64,000 nt of DNA from Portibacter lacus (GTDB taxonomy: Bacteria > Bacteroidota > Bacteroidia > Chitinophagales > Saprospiraceae): NCBI RefSeq assembly GCF_021533215.1, contig NZ_JAJNKA010000002.1, forward strand, positions 62,001 through 126,000. The letters are read 5' to 3'. Shown piece after piece: positions 34,566 through 45,091 of the stretch. Numbering within the stretch: position 1 is the stretch's first letter; each line of letters begins with the position of its first letter. The notes beneath the pieces were generated by a model. That model was not told where the DNA came from, ran no database searches, and worked only from the letters and a program-made list of their open reading frames with translations. A program made the translations under genes and the position numbers.

Positions 34566-34660
34566 TGGGCGTCCGGGCGCTCCATTACGGGTTTCGCTGT
34601 TCGCTCATCACTCCCCGCTGAAAAGCGGCTCGCGACAAGCCCTCCATGCAGCTGACGCGA
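34566..34660. other. GC-rich non-coding island with GNRA-like hairpin
   Basis: This stretch is clearly richer in G+C than its AT-rich surroundings. It contains CCGCT-GAAA-AGCGG (34615-34628), a perfect 5-bp stem closed by a GAAA tetraloop, and a GGGCGTCCGGGCGC run near 34567. No frame is open for long. It lies between the small membrane protein (rightward) and the end of the metzincin gene (leftward), so it may be a repeat element or a structured RNA. Confidence 0.35.
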
Positions 34661-34704
34661 AATACACTATGAATTGAATATTTAATTTCATGTTATCAAA
34701 TTTT

Positions 34705-37700
34705 TTATTCATAAATTCTAAACGGTGTCGAATAATACCCTCCTAATTCATTTCCAAAAACGTCTCTGATAAGAAAAACCTCTTTTTCTTCTACATCATT
34801 TAATCCCAGCATATCTGCTAGAACATTTCCTCTTTCTTTCTTTACTTCTACTTCTTTCTTAGGCACTTCCTTCGTTGGTAATCCCAAAACATCCTTTAAA
34901 AAATTCCCATTTTCTTCATTTTCATCATCTGCGGTCATTTTGTCAACTTGCTTCGCTAAGAAATCTTTCAAAGGTCTTTTCCGTTTCTTCGGTTGTTTTG
35001 TAGAACTAGCGGCTTCCTCTTCTACAGGCTTAGGAGGCTTAACTCCGTACGATACTCGATAATCTAACGTAGGATCAAGTTCATGGTGCGGGATTAAAGT
35101 TATAGACTTATAATCATCAGCGTATTCAACTTCATAAGGTATCTTAGAAATGATTCCAATACTATCTCTTCCTAGAAATCTAAACCACTGATTGGCATTA
35201 GCGGATGGCATTACTGCATTAGAGAAAGTTATTTTGATCTCGTCTGTCACATCAGCAGTATCTGTCGGTGTCATCCAGTCGATATTAAATGGAAAATCTA
35301 TATGGACTGGAACAATTGCTTCTGTTTCGTGGTATCCGTCAGAAGCGACAACTTTGAATGTGGGGCTTGGACCAGAGGTAAGCTCAGAAGTATTAAACTT
35401 CATCATTTGTTCCTTGGTAATCCCTTTCATCTGCCAATCATTTAGGTCTCCTGGAGTATAAAATAGTGAGTAAGTTAAATCATCACTGTCTAAGTCCGAT
35501 GCTTGCCATCTTAATTCTATACTTTCGATAATGGTATCGTTAGCAGAAGGAGAGAGAAGCGCTATGGAAGGAGCGTTTTCAGAGACAATATATTCCCCTA
35601 TAACTTCATCATTTTCTAGAATTCTTAAAGATTTTAAATTACTATTTTCAGGAAAATCAATACTAGTCAAAAATGAAATGGGCAAAGATTTATCAATCGG
35701 AAAGCAAGTGACTTTCTCAGGTGTTGGATTGAAACCTTTTTTTGAAATTACTTTTCCATCTTTATCAACTGCTTCTACAATTAAATAACCACCATCAGTA
35801 TAATCAGTAAATCCCACTCCCTTTTCTTTTACAAAATCTATAGTTGCTTTTCCTTTACTTATATTGTATTTCCCAGACAAGGAAATGGTTTTATAAGTCA
35901 TAAATTCTGGAATGTCTTTTTTATTTGATACCCACTTATAACTTGACTTTTCGTTATCTCTAAAGCTAATTTTATATTTTGTTTTACTAAGGTGTTCGTA
36001 TACTTTTGTATATTGAAAAACATCCAACCAAAGCGTATTGTAAAAAACATTAGTGTGTGTTGCAAACATAAGAGAACAAAATTCTAGACTTTGTTCATTT
36101 CCTTCCGCACAACTTTTATTATAACCATTTCTTCCATTAATGTTAATTCGATATCCTTCTATATGTTCATGCCAAATCTCTTCCTCCCATGTATCAAATG
36201 GCATTGCTGCCACTTCAGCTCTATGGGCGAAATCAATGACATAAGGAACATGTTCCAAGGATAGTGTATGTCCTATTTCATGAGTAAGTAAAGCTCTGGG
36301 TAAAATTTCAGGTACATAATGCAATTGTACAAATCTTCCATTATATGGTAAATTTAAAGATGGTTCTCTTTCCCAGCTTTTGGCATAACCTCCTTGTTTA
36401 CCATCTGCTGTGAAAACAACAATGACATCTGCAGACGATTCTAAACTTAACACTTTAAAATAATCTAACATTTGAGTTTTACTGATCCCATTTTCCGCAT
36501 CTGGACCAACATCTATAGCCGCTTCTATCACTCGTCCCTCTATGTTTTTAATCGGGAATATTTGCTTACCTAATTTTATATTCTTCTCAACAAATTCCTT
36601 AACAATGGCTAGATCAATAGCGGGAACTCCGTCCCTCCAATTTTGGGTTTTAAATAAATAACATTCGACCTTCAGCTCTGGTGCCAAGTCATAATAATCA
36701 ACTTCCTTCTTCAATTCATATTTCACTTTTTCATCTATAGAAGAACATTCTTGAAAATCTGGAATTATTTCTATCGTTAGGTGATCACCATCCGATTTGC
36801 TTGGTTTGTAACCATACACATTGGCTGAATTTAGTCCCATTCTTATATCTTCGTCCGTATATAGATCCTGTTGTTTAAAAACAAAAGGGTATCTGTTACA
36901 TACCGTATTACCATTCTTCCCTTTAACATAAACGGTTGCTGGAAACTCATCTACGAAGCTTTTTTCTCCCACATCTATAGGCTTATCCCAGAACACCTGT
37001 ACTCTAACCAAAGCATTTTTGCCCTCAATTAAAGGTGCATCTACGACAGTTTGATATACTCGGGTTTTGAAGTAATTGGGTTGTACAATTGTTGAAAATT
37101 TCCAATGTTCATCCAACGCAAGTTCTCCTCCACTAATACTTCGAATTCCCTCAACACCATTTTTTACTTTAACTTCATATATAATTCCTAATCTTAGCTT
37201 TTTGCCTGGTAAAATTTGTAGTTTATTATTTTGTATCTGATTTATTCCTATATCTTCTATGATAAATTGATCTAAGCTATTATAATACCCTAGTTGTATA
37301 TTTCCTGGAGTAATAGACAACGGATCCACCGCCTCCGAAAACTCTATTTCTAAACATGGCACATCCACATTCACATTTACTTTCCCATCTCTAGGCGAAT
37401 AGTCCGTGATAAAAAACGGATCTGCTACTTCCTCACAACCATTCTCCATATGATATTTAGCAACATCATTTACTCTAACATTGAACACCAGATCTATATG
37501 AATTTGTCTCTTTACACTTTTGCCATCTCCTCCTTGAACACTACCCTCTAATAAGGCTTTCATTCGTCCTTTCAGTTTATTACCTCTAATGGGTTCAACC
37601 TCAAACGATCCTGAAACTTCTTCAAATTGAATTCCGTATAAATTTTCACCTGTCTTAACCGCCGCTATCATATCTGACATCAAAGGAAAGGCTTCTAAGG

Positions 37701-38628
37701 ACTTCCCAAAAATTGAACTGCTATCCTCCTGCACTTCTTGCATCCTAAACCTAGAGGACATATTGGCATACATTGATTTTTTCATTCCGTGATGCATGAT
37801 CACCATGAAATTCTTCTTATGATCTGACCCTACAATATGCTTTTCTCCGGCAAGCCGTTTTAGTGTATTGCTCCCCACATTTAAAAAACTATTGTTATTA
37901 TCATCGTAGAAAGTGAACATTTTAAAGCATCGTAAAACTTTATCTGTTGTTGTATCTCTTCTTACCTGATACATCAAACCTGCTCCTCCAGATAATTTAA
38001 AATTTAAGTCTCCAGTAATTGTTGCATGCCAGTCAGTTTCAACAGACACACTCATTTCCTTATAATCCGACCCACCATCTCCATCATCCACCGTTACCCT
38101 AACCTTATAAACTCCAGGCGCATCATAAGTATGCATTACATTTCTAAATTGCTTCCCAACCTTCGTATTCCCATCTCCAAAATCCCACGTATAGACCAGT
38201 TCATCGCTACCTGGATCGTAAGCAATGGCTTCAAATTTCACCCTTCGATTCGAGTTATTCTCTACTTTTCCATCCATAAACCTGACTTCAGGTGGAAGAT
38301 TCACTACCTTGACTTGTTGAGCAATCGAAACTTCATTATTCTTAGAGTCCTTAACATGAAAATTGATCGTATAATTTCCATCATCTCGAAAAGTATGCCC
38401 CATAGAAAACTGATTTAAATACACCATTTTCTTCCCATCGCCCATATCCCAAGTACAGGAATAATATTCGCTGTGATCTTCACCAACTTTACTGATCGAG
38501 TAAAACTGAAACTTACCCTCTTCTATTTTCTCCGGGATATTTACAGTGTTTAAGGTTAATTGCGCAGTGCTAGTATGGACACTAAATAAAGCAAAAGAAA
38601 AGATTAACAATCTGACAAAGCTTCTCAT
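34705..38628 (-). CDS. Secreted PKD/Big_5 metzincin-like protein
   Basis: A 1307-residue exported protein with signal peptide 1-23 (ends T-A-Q). Two PKD domains lie at about 30-110 and 112-196 (Y-T-W-D-F-G-D-G at 146-153). A Big_5-type Ig-like domain is at about 408-514 (S-P-R-D-G-K and A-V-D-P), and a zinc-metalloprotease domain at about 660-900 has HEIGHTLSLEH at 783-793, the full H-E-x-x-H-x5-H metzincin zinc site. Further Ig-like domains follow, and near the C-terminus are two short lysine-rich repeats (about 1215-1285; K-D-x-L-G-L-P and D-M-L-G-L-N). No typical T9SS tail is seen (it ends F-R-I-Y-E). The substrate is unknown. Confidence 0.8.
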   Translation of the reverse strand: MRSFVRLLIFSFALFSVHTSTAQLTLNTVNIPEKIEEGKFQFYSISKVGEDHSEYYSCTWDMGDGKKMVYLNQFSMGHTFRDDGNYTINFHVKDSKNNEVSIAQQVKVVNLPPEVRFMDGKVENNSNRRVKFEAIAYDPGSDELVYTWDFGDGNTKVGKQFRNVMHTYDAPGVYKVRVTVDDGDGGSDYKEMSVSVETDWHATITGDLNFKLSGGAGLMYQVRRDTTTDKVLRCFKMFTFYDDNNNSFLNVGSNTLKRLAGEKHIVGSDHKKNFMVIMHHGMKKSMYANMSSRFRMQEVQEDSSSIFGKSLEAFPLMSDMIAAVKTGENLYGIQFEEVSGSFEVEPIRGNKLKGRMKALLEGSVQGGDGKSVKRQIHIDLVFNVRVNDVAKYHMENGCEEVADPFFITDYSPRDGKVNVNVDVPCLEIEFSEAVDPLSITPGNIQLGYYNSLDQFIIEDIGINQIQNNKLQILPGKKLRLGIIYEVKVKNGVEGIRSISGGELALDEHWKFSTIVQPNYFKTRVYQTVVDAPLIEGKNALVRVQVFWDKPIDVGEKSFVDEFPATVYVKGKNGNTVCNRYPFVFKQQDLYTDEDIRMGLNSANVYGYKPSKSDGDHLTIEIIPDFQECSSIDEKVKYELKKEVDYYDLAPELKVECYLFKTQNWRDGVPAIDLAIVKEFVEKNIKLGKQIFPIKNIEGRVIEAAIDVGPDAENGISKTQMLDYFKVLSLESSADVIVVFTADGKQGGYAKSWEREPSLNLPYNGRFVQLHYVPEILPRALLTHEIGHTLSLEHVPYVIDFAHRAEVAAMPFDTWEEEIWHEHIEGYRININGRNGYNKSCAEGNEQSLEFCSLMFATHTNVFYNTLWLDVFQYTKVYEHLSKTKYKISFRDNEKSSYKWVSNKKDIPEFMTYKTISLSGKYNISKGKATIDFVKEKGVGFTDYTDGGYLIVEAVDKDGKVISKKGFNPTPEKVTCFPIDKSLPISFLTSIDFPENSNLKSLRILENDEVIGEYIVSENAPSIALLSPSANDTIIESIELRWQASDLDSDDLTYSLFYTPGDLNDWQMKGITKEQMMKFNTSELTSGPSPTFKVVASDGYHETEAIVPVHIDFPFNIDWMTPTDTADVTDEIKITFSNAVMPSANANQWFRFLGRDSIGIISKIPYEVEYADDYKSITLIPHHELDPTLDYRVSYGVKPPKPVEEEAASSTKQPKKRKRPLKDFLAKQVDKMTADDENEENGNFLKDVLGLPTKEVPKKEVEVKKERGNVLADMLGLNDVEEKEVFLIRDVFGNELGGYYSTPFRIYE

Positions 38629-38796
38629 AAAATTCTAAATTTTAAAAGGTGCAAGAACTTGGTTTTTATCTTTGTCAAGATAATCAACAAAAAGTTAACA
38701 TTCAAAAATGAGAAACATTTGATATCAACCTGAATCAATGAATGCTAGGTGAATACATTAAACAAACTCACTAACCCAGCATTCTATATTTAAAGA

Positions 38797-39516
38797 TCAA
38801 CTCAAATTGACCCCGAACAAATACCCAACTAAAGCCGTAAGTCCCATCGCAACCGTTCCCCAAAATGTAATCCTGATGACTGCTTTCGACATACTACTCC
38901 CGCCAGTTTTTGCAGACAATGCTCCTAATACAATAAGAAACAATAATGCAGAACCATATAGCGTATAAACCATGTTTACTAAGGGCAGAAATAACGCTAC
39001 TAAAAAGGGCAAAATTCCTCCAGCTGTGAAAGCCAATCCAGATGTAAGGGCTGCTTGGATCGGATTCGCCTGCGAACTTTCTGTAATTCCTAACTCATCT
39101 CTCACGTGAGCAGCCAGTACGTCATGAGCCGTGAACTCTTTTGCAACAGCCATCGCAGTCTCCTTGTTCAAGCCTCTTTGCTCGTAAATTTCTGCTAACC
39201 TTTGCAACTCCAACTCTGGCATCTCTTCCAGCTCTATTTTTTCACGGGCGATATCCGCTTTTTCAATGTCTGTTTGTGAACTTACAGAAACATACTCTCC
39301 TGCGGCCATTGATAATGCACCAGCCACTAGACCCGCTAGAGTAGCAAGCACAACCGGCTCTCTTGTTACGCTCGCCGCGGCAACACCTATTGCAATACTG
39401 GCCGTTGACAGAATGCCATCATTCGCACCTAATACTGCTGCTCGAAGCCAATTGCTTTTATGGATAAAATGATCCGCTAAGTAATTCTCTAAATCTTTAT
39501 CTACTTCAGTCATCAT
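38797..39516 (-). CDS. VIT1/CCC1-family Fe2+/Mn2+ transporter
   Basis: A 239-residue membrane protein with the CCC1/VIT layout. The first helix is W-L-R-A-A-V-L-G-A-N-D-G-I-L-S-T-A-S, followed by G-A-L-S-M-A-A-G-E-Y-V-S-V, a charged cytoplasmic metal-binding helix region (about 80-130, rich in Glu, with Q-R-G-L), and three more C-terminal helices. These transporters move Fe2+ or Mn2+ out of the cytoplasm. The gene begins 33 bases after the CusB-like adaptor gene on the same strand, so it may be part of the metal-efflux operon. Confidence 0.9.
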   Translation of the reverse strand: MMTEVDKDLENYLADHFIHKSNWLRAAVLGANDGILSTASIAIGVAAASVTREPVVLATLAGLVAGALSMAAGEYVSVSSQTDIEKADIAREKIELEEMPELELQRLAEIYEQRGLNKETAMAVAKEFTAHDVLAAHVRDELGITESSQANPIQAALTSGLAFTAGGILPFLVALFLPLVNMVYTLYGSALLFLIVLGALSAKTGGSSMSKAVIRITFWGTVAMGLTALVGYLFGVNLS

Positions 39517-39549
39517 TGTTTTTTTATAAGCTGGTTCATCACCAATATA

Positions 39550-40677
39550 CTACTGAATTAGGTAGTATGCTCCGTTAATTAAAAATTCAATTTCCGGATC
39601 TAATGCCTCTTTAATTTCAATAAATCCATTTTGCTGCGCTCCGACCTCGATCGATTTTTTATCAAAGATCATCCCAGCATCATCCTGAGAACGAAGCATC
39701 ATTCCATAATATACTTCATTCATTTTGACCAGCGCATCCTCAGGTAGTGCCTTCGCTCTGTATTCGTCTATCAGTATTTCTGCATTCGCATACATTCCTG
39801 GAACCAGCGACTGATTACTATCATCTTCTATATGACAATGAATCGTAATCATATGTTTTTCATTTATCGATCTGTTAATTAAGTGAATCGTAGCATGGTA
39901 TTTCTTATCGGGATTACCCTGCAAGGTGAACGTCAAGGGTTGCTCTTTTTTTAATAGCAAGGCATCTTTTTCCAATACAGAAAGTTCTAAATGAATATGT
40001 GATGCATTCGCAATTTTTAACGCAGTCTCATTGGGCTCTAAAAACATTCCTTGAATTGCGTCTATATGAGTTATATAACCTGAAATCGGAGCAGCGACTT
40101 TTAAGGTAGAAACTAGACTATTAATGGTTAACTGATTCGTATTAATGCCATACAAGTTCAACTTTTTTCTTAGCGCTCCATGTTTAGCTTGAGTGGTATG
40201 CAATTCCGATTTCGCCTTTAGCAAGTCTTTTTTCGTAGACAGATTTTCTCTTTGTAGGTCAATTTGTCTATTATATTCTTCCTGTAGATATTCTAATTGG
40301 CTATCAGCTATAAGAAATTCCTCCTGCATGTTTATAATCTCTGGATTCGTTATCGTGAAAAGTTGCTGTCCTTTCCTGACCCATTCCCCTTCTATGATAT
40401 TTATGGAACCTATCGTCCCACTCATCAGTGTACTTACAGCCGCAGTATTTTTCTCTGGAATATCAAGTGAGCCTGTAGCATTGATTATTTTAGTAAAATC
40501 TTGTTCTTCTACTTTTCCTAGTTTAAACTTAGAACTATCGAACTGCTTCTTTTCTAATGTGATGCCTGTTGTTTCAGCCATCGTCTCTTCCATATCCGTA
40601 TCGGTCGGATTTTGATTGCATGCACTTACTAGAATAATAAATGCCAATGCGGTGTTTAATTTATATGTATAAGCCAT
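39550..40677 (-). CDS. CusB/CzcB-type RND periplasmic adaptor lipoprotein
   Basis: From ATG at 40677 the protein has 375 residues with lipobox I-L-V-S-A-C (Cys20); this start lies 7 bases after the pump stop, and an upstream in-frame ATG at 40731 falls inside the pump gene. It has the membrane-fusion-protein layout: barrel-sandwich halves (about 65-100 and 190-225, with V-A-A-P-I-S-G-Y-I), a helical hairpin (about 105-165), then beta-barrel. It would link the inner-membrane RND pump to the fused outer-membrane channel for export of heavy metals such as Cu, Zn, Co or Cd. Confidence 0.9.
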   Translation of the reverse strand: MAYTYKLNTALAFIILVSACNQNPTDTDMEETMAETTGITLEKKQFDSSKFKLGKVEEQDFTKIINATGSLDIPEKNTAAVSTLMSGTIGSINIIEGEWVRKGQQLFTITNPEIINMQEEFLIADSQLEYLQEEYNRQIDLQRENLSTKKDLLKAKSELHTTQAKHGALRKKLNLYGINTNQLTINSLVSTLKVAAPISGYITHIDAIQGMFLEPNETALKIANASHIHLELSVLEKDALLLKKEQPLTFTLQGNPDKKYHATIHLINRSINEKHMITIHCHIEDDSNQSLVPGMYANAEILIDEYRAKALPEDALVKMNEVYYGMMLRSQDDAGMIFDKKSIEVGAQQNGFIEIKEALDPEIEFLINGAYYLIQ

Positions 40678-40684
40678 GTCTATA

Positions 40685-43600
40685 TTAATTTGAAAGGTAT
40701 TGTAATGAAATAGTGGTCTGGTTGTACTCATGTATCAGTTCCAGCCGCTTAATTTTCGCTTGCCGAGCATTGTCTAAGATCATTAAGTATTGAAAATAAT
40801 CTATGGCTCCTTTTTCGAGTGCGGTGCTAGCGGATTCTAAAAGTTCATTGGTAGAAAGAAAAACCGACTCATCGAAAGTTATTATTCGAGCAGAAAGGTT
40901 TTCCAGTTTTTCATTGAGATACATTTGGTTTCTCTTTAATCTCGATGTATATAAATCCAATTGATTTCTCGAAATTTCAGTCGAGATCTGATCTGCTGAT
41001 TGTTGCGCTTTGTACTGCTTATTCGATAATGGAATAGAAATGCCTGCTTGGATTCCCGGATACAGTTTAAGATTGGTGAAGCTATTGATTCCATTGAACA
41101 AAGCAAGATTGAATTCTGGTTTCCGCTGATTATAATTAACCTCCCGTTCTCTATCCGCTTTTTCTATCATAGATCTCGCAATGCCTAATGAAGGATGACT
41201 ATCTAATATTGCTTGCTGAGCAGCTGCCATCTGATATTCAACTATCCTCACCTTGAATGGCTCACTAGATTGGGTTAAGGAGTAAAGCTCATTGTAAAGT
41301 GCGTTAATACGCCATGACACTTCTTCCGTCAATAATTGAACTTCATCTAGCTTCTGTTTTGCACTGAGTTTCTCTAAAACATTACTGCCTCCTAGATCAT
41401 ATTTTCGCTCAGCTTTTGAAAGAAATTGAATATAAATGCTGTCCACTTGTTCATAAACCATTAATAGGTTTTCATTGTAGATGATCTGATCGTATATGCT
41501 AGCAACTTCTCCTTGTAACTTAAACTTCATCAAGGCTTGATAGTTTTCTTGTACAACTACATTGCTTTCATGCAGTTCTTTCTTAGATCGATGAACAGAT
41601 GGCAACTTGAAAGCGTGTCCGACACCAAGAACATGAAGTGGTCCTCCCACCTCTGGTATATTATTTTGGTCAAATTGATAGTAGAAATCTGTCTTGTTGA
41701 TTTCACGGCTTGCATCAATAAGGATCTTCTCTCGATCGACCGCTAATTGCTCAGATTTGTATTCTAAATTATTAGCTTCAGCTACATTAATGACTTCAGC
41801 TAAATTTAATACTTGTTGGCTATTTCCAGTAAATGGTAGCACAAATAGTATCGGAATGACAACCATTTTCATAGCAAGCTTCATTGCTTTTCGTCCCTTG
41901 CCAAATAAGCTGTATAGCACTGGCAATACGAAAAGCGTGAGTAAAGTAGCGGTGAACAGTCCACCGATTACAACGGTCGCTAATGGTCGTTGTACTTCTG
42001 CTCCTGCAGATGAAGAAATCGCCATTGGCAAAAAACCTAAGGCTGCTGCAATAGCGGTTAATAATACGGGCCTAACTCTGTCGAGCGCTCCAGAAATAAT
42101 AAGCTGATTACTGTGTTCCATACCTTGAGATTTTAACTCTTTGAAATGTTCTATCATGACGATTCCATTTAATACTGCGATTCCGAATAATGCAATAAAC
42201 CCAACGCCTGCTGAAATACTGAAAGGCATTCCTCGCAAATACAAAGCGAAAACTCCACCGATCGTTGCAAGCGGGATCGCACTAAATATGATTAATGATT
42301 CTCGGATAGAATGAAATGCGAAATACAGCAAAATGAAAATCATAATCAGTGCAATTGGAACGGCTACGATTAGTCTTTGGGTCGCCTTTTCTAGGTTCTC
42401 AAATTGACCACCATATTGGATATAATAGCCAGTAGGAATAGTTATTTTCTGATCAATGATGCTACTGACTTCATCGACTACTGATTGAAGATCTCGCCCT
42501 CTAACATTGACCCCGACCACAACTCTTCTCTTCGTATCATCTCTAGATATCTTAGCAGGACCGGTGGTGTAAGTAATGTTTGCAAATTCACTTAGTGGCA
42601 ATTGCTGACCTGATGGTAGGTCAACCAATGCATTCTTTAAACTTGAGATATCATTCCGATATTCCTTATTGTATCTCAGCACAATATCAAATTGGCTCTC
42701 GCCCTGAAATATGGCACCCGCTGACTTCCCAGCAAATCCCATTGCAAGCAAATCATTCAGATCACTGATATTCAGTCCGTACCTTGCTATTTTCGCACGA
42801 TCATACTGAACGGACATTTGGGGCAAGCCATCTATTTTCTCCACTGAAATATCTGCTGCACCATCTACATTTCGAATGGCTGCTTCGATCTCACTTGCCT
42901 TCTGATAGAGCACTTCTAGATCTTCTCCGAAAAGCTTAATGGCGAGGTCGGATCTGGCCCCTGAGATCAATTCGTTAAACCTCATTTCGATCGGTTGCGT
43001 AAATTCGATTTCGACACCAGGAATTTCTGCTAAAAGTGCAGCCTTGAAAACCTCTGCTAGTTCATCTTTTGATTTGGCGGAAGTCCATTTACTTTTCTTC
43101 TCTAGGGTAATAATGACGTCACTTTCCTCCATGGACATGGGATCGGTAGGCACTTCCGCACCACCGATACGACTAACCACTTGCTTAACCTCAGGGAATC
43201 GTTTAATGATCTGCTCTATTCTGGTGGTCATGTTCACGGTTTCTGCAAGCGACATTCCGGTCTTGAGAACGGGTTGAATTACAAAGTCTCCTTCATCCAA
43301 TGTTGGGATAAATTCTCCACCCATTCGACTAAACACCAAAATAGTCAGTACAAAAAGTCCGATCGCAATTCCCAAAACCAAGTATTTAAGTTTTAAAACT
43401 TTTGATAAAATCGGTTGATACAGTCGTTTAATTGCATCGACAAACTTCGTAGAGATATTAGGCTTCTCACTGATATGCGGTTTCAAGAACAAAGAAGCCA
43501 TCACAGGAACATAAGTAAAACACAAGATCATGGCGCCGAGTAATGCAAAGCAAAATGTCAATGCCATAGGTCTGAACATCTTGCCTTCTATACCAGACAA

Positions 43601-45007
43601 CACCAAGATTGGAATGAAAACGATAATAATAATCACCTGACCAAAAACCGCTGAATGCATCATTTTATCGACTCCCTCTCCGACCAGTTTATCGATGTGC
43701 AATTTCCGATCGTTCGCGGTGAGACTATTCAGCTTGGTCGCATTCTGGGTGAGACTAAAGGCAATGTATTCAATAATAATTACCGCTCCATCTATGATAA
43801 TTCCAAAATCAATTGCTCCTAAACTCATCAGATTCGCATCCACGCCAAACAAGTACATCATCGATAAAGCAAAGAGCAAAGTAAGCGGAATGACAGAAGC
43901 AACAACGAGACCTGATCGCAGATTTCCTAGTAAGAATACCACAACAAATAACACAATCAGAAATCCAAAGATCAGATTTTCTGCGATGGTGAAAGTCGTT
44001 CGACCGATCAAGTCACTCCTTTCTAGAAAAGGATTAATATAGACGCCTTCAGGTAGGGAAGCTTGAATCTCAGCTACCCTTTCTATAACGGCATCGATTA
44101 CTTTTTTAGAATCTGCATCTTTGAGCATCATCACTTGCCCAAGGACTTTTTCCCCTTCTCCATTTCCGGTAATCGCTCCAAATCGCGTTGCCGCTCCGAA
44201 TCCCACGGTCGCAATATCTTTTACATAGATGGGCATACCATCTACATTCTTCACGACAATATTCTGTATATCATCAATGTTTTTAGCAAGACCTTCCGCT
44301 CTTATAAAAAAGGCCTCATTGGATTTCTCGATGTACCCACCTCCCGCAACACTGTTATTATCTGTCAATGCTTTATAAATCTCTGACAGTGTAATATCCA
44401 TGGACTGCAACTTTAACGGATCGACAGCTACTTCGTAGGTTTTCAAAAAACCTCCCCATGTATTCACTTCCACAACTCCGGAAATACCGGATAATTGTCG
44501 CTTAACAATCCAGTCTTGAATGGTTCTAAGCTCCGTAACGCTGTACTTGTCCTCATATCCATCCTTGACATCAAGAATATACTGGTATATCTCGCCTAAC
44601 CCAGTACTAATCGGCCCCATAAATGGGCTACCGAACCCCTCAGGAATTTGATCTTCTACAGACTTAAGACGCTCAGCTATCAGTTGGCGTGGCAGATAAG
44701 TCCCCATGTTATCTTCGAAAACAATGGTCACCACCGATAAACCAAATTTAGAAATAGATCTAATTTCCACGACTCCCGGAAGGTTAGCCATTTCCAGTTC
44801 GACAGGATACGTCAGAAATCGCTCCACTTCTTCAGTAGGCAAATCTCTCGATGTCGTGATGACCTGAACTTGATTATTCGTGACATCAGGAACCGCTCCT
44901 ATGGGAATATTCAATAAGGAGTAGATCCCAAACCCAACTAAGCCGGCGATTAGTAAAAGAATGAGGAATTTATTCTTTAGACTAAAATTAATAATACGAT
45001 TAAACAT
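40685..45007 (-). CDS. Heavy-metal RND pump (CusA/CzcA) fused to a TolC-type channel
   Basis: From ATG at 45007 (M-F-N-R-I-I-N-F-S-L-K-N-K-F) the protein has 1440 residues, about 400 more than CusA or CzcA. Residues 1-1035 are the HME-RND pump: P-I-G-A-V-P-D-V-T at about 28-36, a proton-relay helix with D-F-G-I-I-I-D-G-A-V-I-I-I-E, and a second TM block. Residues 1042-1066 look like a complete signal peptide (M-K-L-A-M-K-M-V-V...G-N-S-Q-Q). Residues 1067-1440 are an outer-membrane efflux (CusC/TolC) domain with long coiled-coil helices. Pump-channel fusions are known in Bacteroidota. Uncut fusion or processing at the internal signal are both possible. An upstream ATG at 45076 is unlikely. Confidence 0.92.
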   Translation of the reverse strand: MFNRIINFSLKNKFLILLLIAGLVGFGIYSLLNIPIGAVPDVTNNQVQVITTSRDLPTEEVERFLTYPVELEMANLPGVVEIRSISKFGLSVVTIVFEDNMGTYLPRQLIAERLKSVEDQIPEGFGSPFMGPISTGLGEIYQYILDVKDGYEDKYSVTELRTIQDWIVKRQLSGISGVVEVNTWGGFLKTYEVAVDPLKLQSMDITLSEIYKALTDNNSVAGGGYIEKSNEAFFIRAEGLAKNIDDIQNIVVKNVDGMPIYVKDIATVGFGAATRFGAITGNGEGEKVLGQVMMLKDADSKKVIDAVIERVAEIQASLPEGVYINPFLERSDLIGRTTFTIAENLIFGFLIVLFVVVFLLGNLRSGLVVASVIPLTLLFALSMMYLFGVDANLMSLGAIDFGIIIDGAVIIIEYIAFSLTQNATKLNSLTANDRKLHIDKLVGEGVDKMMHSAVFGQVIIIIVFIPILVLSGIEGKMFRPMALTFCFALLGAMILCFTYVPVMASLFLKPHISEKPNISTKFVDAIKRLYQPILSKVLKLKYLVLGIAIGLFVLTILVFSRMGGEFIPTLDEGDFVIQPVLKTGMSLAETVNMTTRIEQIIKRFPEVKQVVSRIGGAEVPTDPMSMEESDVIITLEKKSKWTSAKSKDELAEVFKAALLAEIPGVEIEFTQPIEMRFNELISGARSDLAIKLFGEDLEVLYQKASEIEAAIRNVDGAADISVEKIDGLPQMSVQYDRAKIARYGLNISDLNDLLAMGFAGKSAGAIFQGESQFDIVLRYNKEYRNDISSLKNALVDLPSGQQLPLSEFANITYTTGPAKISRDDTKRRVVVGVNVRGRDLQSVVDEVSSIIDQKITIPTGYYIQYGGQFENLEKATQRLIVAVPIALIMIFILLYFAFHSIRESLIIFSAIPLATIGGVFALYLRGMPFSISAGVGFIALFGIAVLNGIVMIEHFKELKSQGMEHSNQLIISGALDRVRPVLLTAIAAALGFLPMAISSSAGAEVQRPLATVVIGGLFTATLLTLFVLPVLYSLFGKGRKAMKLAMKMVVIPILFVLPFTGNSQQVLNLAEVINVAEANNLEYKSEQLAVDREKILIDASREINKTDFYYQFDQNNIPEVGGPLHVLGVGHAFKLPSVHRSKKELHESNVVVQENYQALMKFKLQGEVASIYDQIIYNENLLMVYEQVDSIYIQFLSKAERKYDLGGSNVLEKLSAKQKLDEVQLLTEEVSWRINALYNELYSLTQSSEPFKVRIVEYQMAAAQQAILDSHPSLGIARSMIEKADREREVNYNQRKPEFNLALFNGINSFTNLKLYPGIQAGISIPLSNKQYKAQQSADQISTEISRNQLDLYTSRLKRNQMYLNEKLENLSARIITFDESVFLSTNELLESASTALEKGAIDYFQYLMILDNARQAKIKRLELIHEYNQTTISLQYLSN

Positions 45008-45091
45008 ATTTGCATAAAAATTTCTTATCAATTCAATAGAAACAACAATCCAGATAACACTGGAAAGTAGCCTCAATACTTACAAACTTGA

